The notes beneath the pieces were generated by a model. It was not told where the DNA came from and searched no databases. It saw only the letters and a program-made list of their open reading frames with translations. DNA of 64,000 nt, taken from IMG/VR virus record IMGVR_UViG_3300018080_006015, positions 1-64,000 of that record; one strand, given 5' to 3'. Positions 1 to 10,652 of the stretch are shown in pieces (positions within the stretch are counted from its first letter, which is position 1; each line of letters opens with the position of its first letter). Position numbers and translations under genes: made by a program. Origin of the DNA: a virus.

Positions 1-117
1 GAAATTACTACTGTTTTAGAACATTTTGAAAAAAAACTAATTAATATTTTATCGTTTGCAGATAAAGAATTGGCAAAAAGACTAGCAAATGCAGTAGATC
101 AGGAAGGATCTGATTAG
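1..117 (+). CDS. C-terminal end of an unidentified protein (partial)
   Basis: An open frame runs from the window edge to TAG at 115-117 and gives 38 residues ending in DQEGSD. The segment is helical and charged (EHFEKKL, ADKELAKRL), with no motif I recognise. It lies directly upstream of the gp25-like baseplate gene on the same strand, so it is probably another tail or baseplate component, but this is only positional inference. The start lies outside the window. Confidence 0.5.
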   Translation, partial: EITTVLEHFEKKLINILSFADKELAKRLANAVDQEGSD

Positions 118-192
118 TGTTTAGGTGGTTAAATGAACTAATAATTTGCCTTATTAGTGAGGAATGTTAATTATTTACAAAAAAACAGAATA

Positions 193-636
193 ATGTCGTT
201 TGATTTTAAAATATTAGATGGTGATTTTGTACTTGGCTCTAATGGGGATTTGGAGCGAGTGGAGAATACTGAGAAGTTAGTTCAAGATATTTTGAAAATA
301 TGTATTACTCCGTTAGGATCTAATGTTTTTTTTCCGTGGTATGGCTCACCAATTGGCAAGAGTCTAATAGGTAATGCTCTAGACATGGAGTTTATGTCTA
401 CTATGGCATCTAGTCAATTAACCAGCGCTTTAGAAGCCTTACAAGCCAATCAACAGGAGCAAGCAAAGGGGCAAAGAGTTACTCCATTTGAGCATATGGC
501 GGCAATTAGTCAGGTTCGTATAGAGCGAAACGATATAGATCCTCGATACTTTTCTGTGTTAGTTCGTGTGCTGACAAGAGCGCTAACTGAGGCCTCTACA
601 GAGTTTACAGTTAAACCTATACAAGGTAGTCTGTAA
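193..636 (+). CDS. gp25-like baseplate wedge protein
   Basis: The 147-residue product has the size and pattern of the T4 gp25 / phage W family (lysozyme-like fold), a core part of contractile-tail baseplates. The N-terminal half shows the family pattern DFVLGSNGDLERVENTEKL, then a stretch like LKICITPLGSNVFFPWYGSP; T4 gp25 relatives have similar text around the wedge contact. The next gene is J-like, the usual partner order in contractile tails. I prefer ATG 193; a GTG at 157 in the same frame would add 12 atypical residues. No clear Shine-Dalgarno separates the two starts. Confidence 0.85.
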   Translation: MSFDFKILDGDFVLGSNGDLERVENTEKLVQDILKICITPLGSNVFFPWYGSPIGKSLIGNALDMEFMSTMASSQLTSALEALQANQQEQAKGQRVTPFEHMAAISQVRIERNDIDPRYFSVLVRVLTRALTEASTEFTVKPIQGSL

Positions 637-702
637 ATTAGCAATTTTTCAGCATATAATTGATATATATTCTTAACGTAAAGGTTATGATAGGATACAA
701 GT

Positions 703-3700
703 ATGGTACGCATACGCACAGCTAATGAAGTAATTTTAGGGCTGATAGATTTTTATAGAGCAGCTCAGCCATTAATGGATACAAAACCAGGGTCTGCCGC
801 CCGAGATGTCTTTGTGGACGGTTTAGGTACACAAATAGCTAGATTGTACGAAGAATTGAATGCGGTTTCCAATTTGCAGTCATTAAGATTGTCTATTGGG
901 TCAGATTTAGATAGAATTGCGCAGAATTTCGGTGCAGTTAGGCAGAGAGGAAGTAAATCTACTGGCCCGGCGTTATTAACATTTCAAGGTTTAGATGTAG
1001 ATATTGGGATAAATCAAGGAGATATAATTTACACTAAGAGTGGAATTAGTTTTTCTGTGTTAAATAGTGCTGTTATTAGTACTGTAAATGCCAATGCATA
1101 TAGGGCTACAGCGTCAAAATATCGGTCTGATTTAGATTATGTCGGTATAAGTGATGAATATGCTGCGGAAGTATTGGTAGAGGCTACGTCGTCAGGAATT
1201 CAGGGAAACATAGCAAAATATACATTAAATTCTACTAACATACCAGGTATTCATGGTGTTACAAATGCATTTCCTTTTGGTGGCGGTAGGGATGTTGAGG
1301 ATGATGCAACTTTTCGCAATAGAGTTTTTGCTATATTTGGCGGAGCTAATACAGGTACATCATTAGGATATCGTAATGCAGCATTAACTGACCCATCTGT
1401 TCTTGATGCTATTGTTATTGAGGCCGGAGATCCTTTAATGACAAGGGATGGTACTCAGGTAAGTGTTGCGGCTGATGGTACTAGAACGATTATATCCGAA
1501 GGGACTGGTGGAAAAGTAGATATCATAATTTTCGGGACAAGAATTCAAGAGGTTGTAGATAGTTATGTTTATCAGGATTTAAGTAATACAGGTGATCCTA
1601 CAGATTCCGATAATGATTATGTTTTAGGTCAAATTGAGGGCGATGAATCAAAAACTGTGACCAGAAAACGTTTAGAAAACATTGCCGATGAAGTTTTGCC
1701 CAATCAACCTGCATTTAATATTATTGAGGTGCGAGGGTCATTGAGCGGTGCAAATTTTGTAGAAAAGGATGTTGACGGATTAGGTCGAATCACTGGTAAT
1801 TATGAGTTAATTGATGATTTTGGAGTGTATGGTGGGAGTCCATGGGGCTTTGATAGATTGCACTGGATATCTGATAGAATTAGTGACTTTCCTGAAGATA
1901 AAACCAAAACATTATTTAATGGCCAGGATCCTTTAACATTTACTGATTTATTAGAAGTCACTGAAATTAAACAAGATATTTCTGTGGTAAATGAAAATAG
2001 TGCGGTAGATAGATCTAATAGAAATTACATACAATTATCACATAGCCCTATAAAAAATGTTACTAGAGTATTTAATGTAACAACTGGGGAACGATATGTT
2101 GTTGACGATCAGGCCCCAGATGATGATGGTTCCCTCAATATTTCTGGTAGGATCTTAATTAGTGGTCAAAGTCTCCCATCTGTTTCTGATACACTACAAG
2201 TAGATTATACTTGGGTTTTTAGTTATGATCCGTATTTTGATTTTGATAATAGAACATTAGGAACGAATCCAAGAGATGTACAGGATAGTATTGATTGGGG
2301 ATTTTCAAATGCTGTTCGTAGACAGCGTGTGACATTAATAGCTGCCGGTTCATTTTTAACAGCTACAGTTACACATCCTATTAGTTCTGTAGTTACAGTA
2401 AACGTATTTTCAGAACACTCAACCGATATAACCATAGCATCTCAACGCTTGGCAGTTGTTGTTCCAGTTGATGTGACTAATGTTGTTAGCATTGTGCGTG
2501 ACTCAGATGGTGCTGAACTATGGAATACAAGTCGTGCTGATGGTTCTTTTAGCGCTAAAACAATATATTTACCAACGGATACTGTTGGTGCATTTGGCGA
2601 AGATGTAACAATCGTATATAATGCAGATGATGTTTATAATGCTGATACTCAGGGTAATTTTAGTGGTAATGTAATTAGCATTGTTCCATCGGGAGTAGCC
2701 ACTGCTGGGCGAATTGTTGAGTGTACTTATATTGCAAATATAAACCAATTATTGCCATCAACATTATTGTCATCTCTTCCGGCAATAAGAGATGGAAATT
2801 CATTTGATACTGGCGCCACAAATAATGTCGGTACGCAACCAACCACGCATGTTTTTGATAGTGAAGGCTTAATTGTTAGTAATCTAAGACAAGCCCCCTC
2901 AAATTTGGGGCTGACAATTTCTGGACCTATTTCTTCTGGCACTATTACCGTATCTGGCACTACCATAACTGCTGTTTTTGATGAGGTATTTACCGTAGCG
3001 AATGATGGGCTTAAACATAATTTATCATCAGCGATAAAATCATTTTTGGAATTAAGCTCTGTATCATCCATTCCTTCTAATATTAGAGTTGCAAGGCTTA
3101 TAAGTTTTGAAAAGGTTTCGACATCTATAAATAATGATGTATTAAGTGTTTTGCATGCTTACGATATTAAAGGCTATCATTTAAGAGATAATAGTTTCGT
3201 CAAGGACGAATGTGTTGCTGATGCGACTTTGACGGCAACAGAAGTAACATTACCGTCTACATTTGACAATGATGATAATGCACCAGTTGTCGGTGATAAG
3301 GTAAGGGTACGCTTTTATATTGTAACAACAGAGGATACTGAAAATGTATCATTTAGTAAAAGTGGAACATTATATACTAACAATAGATATGCACTTGTAG
3401 ACACTGTGTCAATATCCAGTGGGTTTACATCTACAGCCTCCTCATCTGCCACTTTAGAAATTACAAATCTAAATCAGCCGATAACCAGAACAAGATACAA
3501 GTCATATTATGATTATTTAGCTCCAAAAGCAAATGAAAGAATTACAATAAAATATAATTACGACAGGTTAATTACTGATACAACATTTTCTGTGGAGGAT
3601 GCGAGACCAGTAAATGCGGACGTACTAGTAAAGGCTGCCATCCCCATTTTGGTAGATGTTACCATGTATATTGTTGTGACCACGTCTTTTGAGAATACAC

Positions 3701-3942
3701 CACAGATTGTTAGACAAAACGTTCAAGATGCCATAACTGCAGAGCTTAACGCGCAAGCATTGGGTACGACAATTGACTCTAGCGATCTAATTAATGCCGC
3801 GTATCAAGTAAACGGTGTGGATCGTGCAAGAATTATATTTTTTAATAAGGCAAATGAAGCAGCATCTGTATTAAGCATTACGGCTCAAAAGAACGAATAT
3901 ATTGTAGCAAACAATGTTGAAATAGAGACGGAAACAAGATAG
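703..3942 (+). CDS. Baseplate J-like protein, enlarged
   Basis: A 1079-residue protein whose N-terminus (helical RTANEVILGLIDFYRAAQP, then SAARDVFVDGLG and a IGSDLDRIAQNFG segment) matches the baseplate J family (P2 gpJ / T4 gp6-like wedge proteins). Residues about 190-350 keep the J core pattern (FPFGGGRDVEDDATFRNRV). It is much longer than P2 J, with beta-rich inserts between about residues 400 and 950 before a J-like C-terminal end. AGGAT stands 7 bases before the ATG at 703. It follows the gp25-like gene and precedes giant tail proteins, as in a baseplate operon. The role of the inserts is unknown. Confidence 0.85.
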   Translation: MVRIRTANEVILGLIDFYRAAQPLMDTKPGSAARDVFVDGLGTQIARLYEELNAVSNLQSLRLSIGSDLDRIAQNFGAVRQRGSKSTGPALLTFQGLDVDIGINQGDIIYTKSGISFSVLNSAVISTVNANAYRATASKYRSDLDYVGISDEYAAEVLVEATSSGIQGNIAKYTLNSTNIPGIHGVTNAFPFGGGRDVEDDATFRNRVFAIFGGANTGTSLGYRNAALTDPSVLDAIVIEAGDPLMTRDGTQVSVAADGTRTIISEGTGGKVDIIIFGTRIQEVVDSYVYQDLSNTGDPTDSDNDYVLGQIEGDESKTVTRKRLENIADEVLPNQPAFNIIEVRGSLSGANFVEKDVDGLGRITGNYELIDDFGVYGGSPWGFDRLHWISDRISDFPEDKTKTLFNGQDPLTFTDLLEVTEIKQDISVVNENSAVDRSNRNYIQLSHSPIKNVTRVFNVTTGERYVVDDQAPDDDGSLNISGRILISGQSLPSVSDTLQVDYTWVFSYDPYFDFDNRTLGTNPRDVQDSIDWGFSNAVRRQRVTLIAAGSFLTATVTHPISSVVTVNVFSEHSTDITIASQRLAVVVPVDVTNVVSIVRDSDGAELWNTSRADGSFSAKTIYLPTDTVGAFGEDVTIVYNADDVYNADTQGNFSGNVISIVPSGVATAGRIVECTYIANINQLLPSTLLSSLPAIRDGNSFDTGATNNVGTQPTTHVFDSEGLIVSNLRQAPSNLGLTISGPISSGTITVSGTTITAVFDEVFTVANDGLKHNLSSAIKSFLELSSVSSIPSNIRVARLISFEKVSTSINNDVLSVLHAYDIKGYHLRDNSFVKDECVADATLTATEVTLPSTFDNDDNAPVVGDKVRVRFYIVTTEDTENVSFSKSGTLYTNNRYALVDTVSISSGFTSTASSSATLEITNLNQPITRTRYKSYYDYLAPKANERITIKYNYDRLITDTTFSVEDARPVNADVLVKAAIPILVDVTMYIVVTTSFENTPQIVRQNVQDAITAELNAQALGTTIDSSDLINAAYQVNGVDRARIIFFNKANEAASVLSITAQKNEYIVANNVEIETETR

Positions 3943-3946
3943 TATT

Positions 3947-6900
3947 ATGGCAAATCTGCGACTATTAAAAATAAAAGTTATAGATAGCACTACCATTCGT
4001 GCTAGATTTACGGACGATCTTGATCCGCTTATTAACACCGCTAACGTTGTGGTAACTCCGAATATACCAAGCGTACCTGAGCCAACAGTGTTAGAGGTAG
4101 AAATTTCTAGTGCCGATATAATAATAACTACACGACCTATGACACCGTATGCGGCTTATTTTGTGGAGTTCCGGTCAACATTGTCAACAAAATTTAAGTC
4201 AAAAGATGGGTCTTCATTTTTATTAGAAGACGGAACTACAAATGTACCATTGGTAATTGGTCCTGAAGATCCGGCAGATCCTATCAGGACATATTTAATT
4301 CATTTATTAAAAGATAATGTTTATAACTTGCAAACCGGAACTATAATTCGTGACGCTATAAATAGTCAATCTAAGGTACTTACTAGGGCGTTGTATGATA
4401 TTAGACAAGCTAAAAATGATAATTATTTGACGGATATTGTGTATGACGAATTAAAAGTTCGCGGTGGTGGTCCTTATGATAGACTACAAGAAGAGGGTGC
4501 ATATGAAATTATTCGTGTAGGCAGACAGCAGGCAGGATCTACGGCATCTACTAGTTTTAGCTTTACAAGTTTTCCACGAGGACCAGTTACACTACTTGCA
4601 ACACCAATAACAAATGAAAGATTAACTATTGGTAGCGGCCCTGGGACATTTGATAAATTAATATTGACGGTTAATAAATTTCCGGTAACTAAATTGAATT
4701 CTGTTGTATTTGAGTATGCGTCTGGCGCTAGAGCAGAATATGATATATCGCAACTAGGGTATCGTATACAGGATTCGCGCTATGATGAAAGTTACGCCTC
4801 AACACTACTAACGCTTGATACTGATCAATTTAAGTTAAGTTCGTCAATTTTAGATGGTGGATATGATATTCCAGCTGCGGGTGATACAATTGTTGTAAGT
4901 TATGAGTATAAGTCTGAGGGTCGAGTAGTTGATGAGGAATCAGTAACAGTGTCTCAAGTCCTAAATGCAACAAGGGAAACGGCACCGGCAATTATTACAG
5001 AGTTTACTACAGATTATTTTCCTATCGTAACTGCTACAGATAAGATTTCAGGGTTTGGTGGTATTGAGTTTTTAGATCCAGAATCTAATCCACCATTTTT
5101 CAGCACTCATCCCGCATTTATAAAGGAACTTCCATTTAAATATGATGGATTACCGGCAAACCCAGGTGAATATACGGTAGATTATGAAACAGGTAGGATA
5201 TTTGTATATGGTGCCGTAACTAGTGACGGTACTGGCAATTATCCACCTGTAATGAACTATAAGTATAGAAACACATTTGACTCAAGGCTTGATTATACAT
5301 ACGATCCTGATACTTCTGATTTGGCGGCAAGTCCGTTAAGAGATTTAACGGGCCAAACCGCAAAGATATCTTTCGATTATGAGCAAGCATTGACACCAGA
5401 AATAGATTACGTCCCTCAAGTTCATGCCGAAGTTTTAGATGAGAGAATAGAAAATCGTATTAACGCATCAAATGCTGTGCGCGTAGCTCATGGGCCAATT
5501 ACAAATGTGTTTCGCATTTATAATGAGACAAGTGGAGAAATTTATAAGGTAACTAGATGGAGTGATGATACGGTCTATTATTCGTATACGGTGTCGCCAA
5601 GAATTATAGACGTTAACCGAGAGCGAGCGGAATTTACAGATATATTAAATGAGACATTAATTGTTGATAATGAGGTTACAAATTCTATAGGCGTAAGAAT
5701 ATTTGTAATAGATCTTAAATATAACAGAATATTTTCTACATCGGAAGATGTTATTGGTTCTAGTTTCAATAGTAGTGTGTCTTTTAGTCGTTCTGATATT
5801 TTCAAAAAAGAACTTTATTTTGATTCACAAATTCTATCTGTATCAGACAATATAGACCGGCTGAAAGTTGGAAGATATCAAGTGGATTATGTTAATGGCG
5901 TTGTATATTTGGGTGTAACGGCAATACAAGACTTTGATTTAGGAACAATAAATTATAAGAATTATAACATTAAACCTCAAAATCCTCATTTAATTAGTGT
6001 GTCAGAAATTTATCATCAGATTAGTGAGATTTCAGTAATAGACAAAAAAATTAATTATACAATATTTGGTGATGATTTTATTACTCCGTCAACATTTGAT
6101 CGATCCGATGAGAGGTTTTTAAATGGTGATACTACATTGCCATATTTTGTAACTGCTGGAACTATCACTGTTTCTGATGATATAAAAAACATTCGTAATA
6201 TTTATGACGTATATGATTTAAATAACAATGAAAATCCCACAAATTTTGCAGAAGGAGCGACATTTTCGGCTAATGTAATCACCTTAGATGCTGATGGTAT
6301 ATTATCTAAGGTTTCTTCTGTTATTGATCCTGGTTTAACAATAGATGTGCCATTTGTATCTGCTGGTGTTGAAATTGCTAGTGTTACTAGTGTGGTAAGA
6401 ATTAGTGATGGTCAAGAGCTATATGATGCTGGTGGTTCGTTTTCCGGGTATACAATAACATTATCTGGAGCTGTAGGCGCTCCAGTTCCCGGACAAGCCG
6501 TGTTTATAACGTATCATTTAAGAATGAATGGTGGTGCGACACCCGTTGTTGATTATAATCGTGGTGATTATTATATTGATTATACTTATTTGGCAGATGA
6601 GATTCTTGTAAGCTACGAATATGGGGATAATGTTTTAGATTTTAGAAATAGTGGCGCATTAGATGAGGGGGACCAATATTTTGTTTCTTATAAAGTTGGG
6701 GCGTTGCGAAGTGGGTTGTTGAAGAACTTTGGTAGTTTGGTGGACGTTCCTGTTCTAAATAATTTTGATACGACATTGCCAAGAGAAAGATATAGAGATG
6801 CGTTAAAAGCGGCATTGCAATCATTTACAAGAGGTCCAACAATTCCATCTATTACAGATATGGTTGCTCATATAACGCATATTGATCCGGAAATTGTCGA

Positions 6901-9900
6901 AGGAGTGTTTGAGGCGTGGTCATTAGGTATAAGCAATTTATATTTGAATGCAATTGATTATACGGAGGGTATATCTTTATTACCCGCAAAGTTTGATTTA
7001 GGTGTACTAATTGATGATGATGGAGAAACAATAACATTTCCGACATCTAGCAATCTTAGATTAGAAGAGGGAACTCTGGAAATGTGGGTAATTCCAGAGT
7101 GGAACGGTCTTGATAATGATGCCACATTAACATTTGAAGTATTTAAAAAAGATGGCACACACGTAGCTGCTGACGATATTTATATTGGTGCGAGCAGTTA
7201 TCATCCAACAATGGATTTAAATAATAGATTTGTTGTAAATCGGAAGGATGTTCCAAGTCCTATTGGGTTGCCTTCTGCTATATTTAATCAGGTTGGATTT
7301 TTCATTTATTACGACGAATATGCCAAGAGATGGAATGTTTTGGCCCGAGCATATGTGGGAAATAAAGCATATGATGGGTATCACATTATGGGTGGGGCAG
7401 TATATTATGGTACTATAGAATCATCCGGCGAAGTATATGATGCAAAATGGATACCGGGCCTTGGTGAAATTGATGACGTTTTGCGCAGTGGAATGGAAAA
7501 AATAGAATTCAAATTCAATTTAGATGGCTATGACGTTTTAAGTCCAGATGGCTATAAAGATGGATACAATGATGGGTATGTGCCCGGATATTCGTTTGAT
7601 GGCATTACATTTATGGCTGATAATGAGCACTATTTGTTTGATTTTGGTAAAACAGAATCAACCAACAGGTTTTCATTATATAAAGACGGCCGTGGTTATT
7701 TAAATTTTAGGGTGTTTGATAATGGTAACGCTGTTACTAATAGAAAAAACCAATTCAAAGTTAGTGCGGATATTTCAGATTGGCTAGCTGGCCAAAAACA
7801 TCATGTAGCCGTATCGTGGAAGCTTAATACATCTGATAGGCAAGATGAAATGCATTTATTTATAGATGGTTTTGAGATGCCTAATATTATGAGATATGGT
7901 GGTAGGCCAGTTGCTACGTCGTCGGATAGATTTAGAACAGTCAAACCAGAAATTGTGGCTGGTGTAGTTCCACTTAATGTCGTAACCAACAATGACATGC
8001 ATACGGTTGCCGGATCAAATATGGTTTATTCCGATAGTGTTAATTTTACATCAGAGGGGATTGTAGTCGGAAATACCATTCACATTTTGGAGCCAGGATT
8101 TACCACTTACAATATACTTGCTGTTATTGGAAATACCTTACAATTAGATTCGGCCATGCCATCCACATTTGATGATGCAAGATTTTCTGTAAACGAATAT
8201 TCTGTAGTTGTGTCAAGTGAAATAAATTTGTTTAACAATATTGCCGTTTCTATTATTAGTGGTGGCGTTGAAACAGAGATTCCAGGCCTTAGAGCTGATA
8301 TTCCAAGTTATTCTATTAGTAAAAATGTTTATAACGAAGATGTGTTGTCTTTATTGGGAAGTGCTAAGGCGGGAGATCAAATTGCAATAAGAACTCTTGG
8401 ATTAAACCATAGGCGAGCAAGGGCCAGACAATATGTTTGGGGCAATACTAGTAGTGTTATAAAAACACAATTGCCACCACCAATTTATTTGGATGAGGCA
8501 AAAATTTATCCTGTATTATACCCTATCGAGTCAATTGGGCCTCATAATTCTGTTCTTATTGGTGGAAGATTTTTTGCTGCTGGATTAACTACAAGTCAGC
8601 CATCAAATGATACGGAAGGAAGGACATTGGCTGTAAGAATGACGGGAGGTAATGTTAATTTTTCAACGCCTCCTGTTGTAACTATTTTTGGAGTAACGCC
8701 ATCGGGCCCATTAGCAGAGGTTTTAACATTTAACTCTCCCTCCATTCAAAATACCACAAATAAGTTTTTGACAGTTGCATCCATCAATATTGAGGCAACC
8801 CCAATAGTTACGACACAAAACAGTGTCTCTGTAGAAATAAAAGAGGCATTTCCAATAACATTTTCTGAAGGAAATTTAATATTCCCTGTATTGAGGTTTA
8901 GTTATAAGACACAGATGGGTAAAACGCTTGAGGGCACAGGAAGCAATGTTGTTACAGATCATGGCGGGTATTTTGTAGATTCTAATGTTGGTCAGAAATT
9001 AGTTATAAACTCTCCGGCCGCGGTTGCCGGAACTTACACAATAACAGGGCGTATAGATACCACAAATATTACTATAACGCCCGCTCCGCCAATAGCATTC
9101 AGTAATGGAAACTATAGTGTGTTTAATGTTACTTTGGGCAGAAGCGGTTTCCAAAATGGATTTTTTACATTTGAGGTTGCTGGAGCTACAAATGAGCCAT
9201 TTCCACTAAAACAAGGGTGGTATGAATTTGATTATTCTGCTCATTTAGAGATTCCGATGGATCCGGTAAATAATATAGAGTCTCATATTGGATCTGATAT
9301 GAATAGTCACAAGCCGGCAAATGCTATTATTGATGAATTTAGAATTTTATCTACACAATTAACAGATGTTCGTGTGGGCGAGTCATTGGCGGAAAACGAA
9401 GATTCTATAACTACAGATTATACCGCATTAAGAGAATTTATTGCAAATAGTGACACTTTAATGTTGTTGCATTTTAATGAACTTCCATTGTCTAATGATG
9501 CAGATTTTTGGGTAACATCTACCAGAGATTATTTGCAGTCTGGCAGTAGCGTTAATAGTAATTTTGATAAAAGTTTAATTGTGGCGGATAAGCCTTTGGT
9601 TTACGATAATAGCGGAAGATTACAAACATTATCTGAAGGTTCTATTGAGTTCTGGGTTAGTCCTAAGTTTGATACGTACAATGATCCTAATTTTAGGTTT
9701 TATTTTGATGCGAGTGGATCATTAGAGGAGGAAACCACAAGTTTAACTAATGGCACTGTACAGTTATCAAGAAGTGCCGCTAGTATTTTCAGTGTAAGAT
9801 TGCAAACAGACGTTGATAATGATGGTGTCGATTATTTTGCTGGTGGTAGGTTATTGTCAGATTTTCAAACAATTAATTTGGGAAAGGCATTGCCAGCCCA

Positions 9901-10645
9901 ACAGACTCCGGTAAAAATAAACTATATACCAAGCGGATTGTCTGGTGATCGCATTTCTATATATAAAGATCAAGAAGGATTTATAACATTTAATGTTAGG
10001 GCCGTTGGCATAGATTATCAGGTGCGACATCCAGTATTTTGGTCACGAGATTCTTGGCATCGTGTTAGAGCCACATATAAATTTAACCGCGCAGATAATC
10101 AGGATGAAATTCGCTTGTTTATAGACGGTGAGGAAAGGGGAGCGGTAAGGTTTGGAGCCGATTTATTATTTGGACAGGGGCTTATTTTCGGTCAAGGATT
10201 TGCTGGAGTTGATAATTCAGTATTAATAGATGATATCAATTTTTCCGATCCAATCAATGAATTTTTTATAGGTTCTGATTATTTAAGAGCCAATACAGCC
10301 CAGGCAAGAATTGATAACTTGAGACTGAGTAATGTTTCTAGAGATCCTTTAGTTATTGCTGGTCAATCTACGGATGTTAACTTTAGTCAAAATTTGAACA
10401 TTGTGTATCCGGTAATTGAAGATGCATTTACTACGTTTTTAATGAATTTTGACACAGTAAAGTTTAAAGCAGATGATTTTGCACTGCTTAAAGATGATGT
10501 CTATGGTATATTTAATTTTACTATAAATATCATAGATTCCTTTAATATAGTTTCTAGCGACGCAAAAGTGCAACAGGTTTTAGAGAGTCTAATAAATGCA
10601 CTAAAGCCGGCGCAAAGCAAAGTAACACTCAATTATATCAGATAG
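3947..10645 (+). CDS. Giant tail/baseplate protein with LamG-like domains
   Basis: A 2232-residue protein starting 4 bases after the J-like gene. Residues 1-95 look like an immunoglobulin/fibronectin-type beta domain. Residues about 105-165 are helical (IRDAINSQSKVLTRALYDIR). A long beta-rich middle repeats phrases such as ISFDYE, VSYEYKSEG and VSYEYGDN. Two LamG/concanavalin-like jelly rolls are visible: residues about 1035-1320 (LEEGTLEMWVIPEW to EMHLFIDGFEM) and about 1895-2120 (SEGSIEFWVSPKFD to EIRLFIDGEERG). The LFIDG strand is typical of LamG_3 domains, which often bind sugars. DGY triplets cluster near residue 1200. It probably sits at the tail tip or baseplate edge and contacts the host glycan surface; that role is inferred. 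Confidence 0.75.
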   Translation: MANLRLLKIKVIDSTTIRARFTDDLDPLINTANVVVTPNIPSVPEPTVLEVEISSADIIITTRPMTPYAAYFVEFRSTLSTKFKSKDGSSFLLEDGTTNVPLVIGPEDPADPIRTYLIHLLKDNVYNLQTGTIIRDAINSQSKVLTRALYDIRQAKNDNYLTDIVYDELKVRGGGPYDRLQEEGAYEIIRVGRQQAGSTASTSFSFTSFPRGPVTLLATPITNERLTIGSGPGTFDKLILTVNKFPVTKLNSVVFEYASGARAEYDISQLGYRIQDSRYDESYASTLLTLDTDQFKLSSSILDGGYDIPAAGDTIVVSYEYKSEGRVVDEESVTVSQVLNATRETAPAIITEFTTDYFPIVTATDKISGFGGIEFLDPESNPPFFSTHPAFIKELPFKYDGLPANPGEYTVDYETGRIFVYGAVTSDGTGNYPPVMNYKYRNTFDSRLDYTYDPDTSDLAASPLRDLTGQTAKISFDYEQALTPEIDYVPQVHAEVLDERIENRINASNAVRVAHGPITNVFRIYNETSGEIYKVTRWSDDTVYYSYTVSPRIIDVNRERAEFTDILNETLIVDNEVTNSIGVRIFVIDLKYNRIFSTSEDVIGSSFNSSVSFSRSDIFKKELYFDSQILSVSDNIDRLKVGRYQVDYVNGVVYLGVTAIQDFDLGTINYKNYNIKPQNPHLISVSEIYHQISEISVIDKKINYTIFGDDFITPSTFDRSDERFLNGDTTLPYFVTAGTITVSDDIKNIRNIYDVYDLNNNENPTNFAEGATFSANVITLDADGILSKVSSVIDPGLTIDVPFVSAGVEIASVTSVVRISDGQELYDAGGSFSGYTITLSGAVGAPVPGQAVFITYHLRMNGGATPVVDYNRGDYYIDYTYLADEILVSYEYGDNVLDFRNSGALDEGDQYFVSYKVGALRSGLLKNFGSLVDVPVLNNFDTTLPRERYRDALKAALQSFTRGPTIPSITDMVAHITHIDPEIVEGVFEAWSLGISNLYLNAIDYTEGISLLPAKFDLGVLIDDDGETITFPTSSNLRLEEGTLEMWVIPEWNGLDNDATLTFEVFKKDGTHVAADDIYIGASSYHPTMDLNNRFVVNRKDVPSPIGLPSAIFNQVGFFIYYDEYAKRWNVLARAYVGNKAYDGYHIMGGAVYYGTIESSGEVYDAKWIPGLGEIDDVLRSGMEKIEFKFNLDGYDVLSPDGYKDGYNDGYVPGYSFDGITFMADNEHYLFDFGKTESTNRFSLYKDGRGYLNFRVFDNGNAVTNRKNQFKVSADISDWLAGQKHHVAVSWKLNTSDRQDEMHLFIDGFEMPNIMRYGGRPVATSSDRFRTVKPEIVAGVVPLNVVTNNDMHTVAGSNMVYSDSVNFTSEGIVVGNTIHILEPGFTTYNILAVIGNTLQLDSAMPSTFDDARFSVNEYSVVVSSEINLFNNIAVSIISGGVETEIPGLRADIPSYSISKNVYNEDVLSLLGSAKAGDQIAIRTLGLNHRRARARQYVWGNTSSVIKTQLPPPIYLDEAKIYPVLYPIESIGPHNSVLIGGRFFAAGLTTSQPSNDTEGRTLAVRMTGGNVNFSTPPVVTIFGVTPSGPLAEVLTFNSPSIQNTTNKFLTVASINIEATPIVTTQNSVSVEIKEAFPITFSEGNLIFPVLRFSYKTQMGKTLEGTGSNVVTDHGGYFVDSNVGQKLVINSPAAVAGTYTITGRIDTTNITITPAPPIAFSNGNYSVFNVTLGRSGFQNGFFTFEVAGATNEPFPLKQGWYEFDYSAHLEIPMDPVNNIESHIGSDMNSHKPANAIIDEFRILSTQLTDVRVGESLAENEDSITTDYTALREFIANSDTLMLLHFNELPLSNDADFWVTSTRDYLQSGSSVNSNFDKSLIVADKPLVYDNSGRLQTLSEGSIEFWVSPKFDTYNDPNFRFYFDASGSLEEETTSLTNGTVQLSRSAASIFSVRLQTDVDNDGVDYFAGGRLLSDFQTINLGKALPAQQTPVKINYIPSGLSGDRISIYKDQEGFITFNVRAVGIDYQVRHPVFWSRDSWHRVRATYKFNRADNQDEIRLFIDGEERGAVRFGADLLFGQGLIFGQGFAGVDNSVLIDDINFSDPINEFFIGSDYLRANTAQARIDNLRLSNVSRDPLVIAGQSTDVNFSQNLNIVYPVIEDAFTTFLMNFDTVKFKADDFALLKDDVYGIFNFTINIIDSFNIVSSDAKVQQVLESLINALKPAQSKVTLNYIR

Positions 10646-10652
10646 GTAAACC

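Noticed and set aside
6852-7158. Several minus-strand frames under the giant tail gene
   Set aside because: They lack Shine-Dalgarno sites and recognisable domains and lie wholly within a well-supported gene on the other strand.
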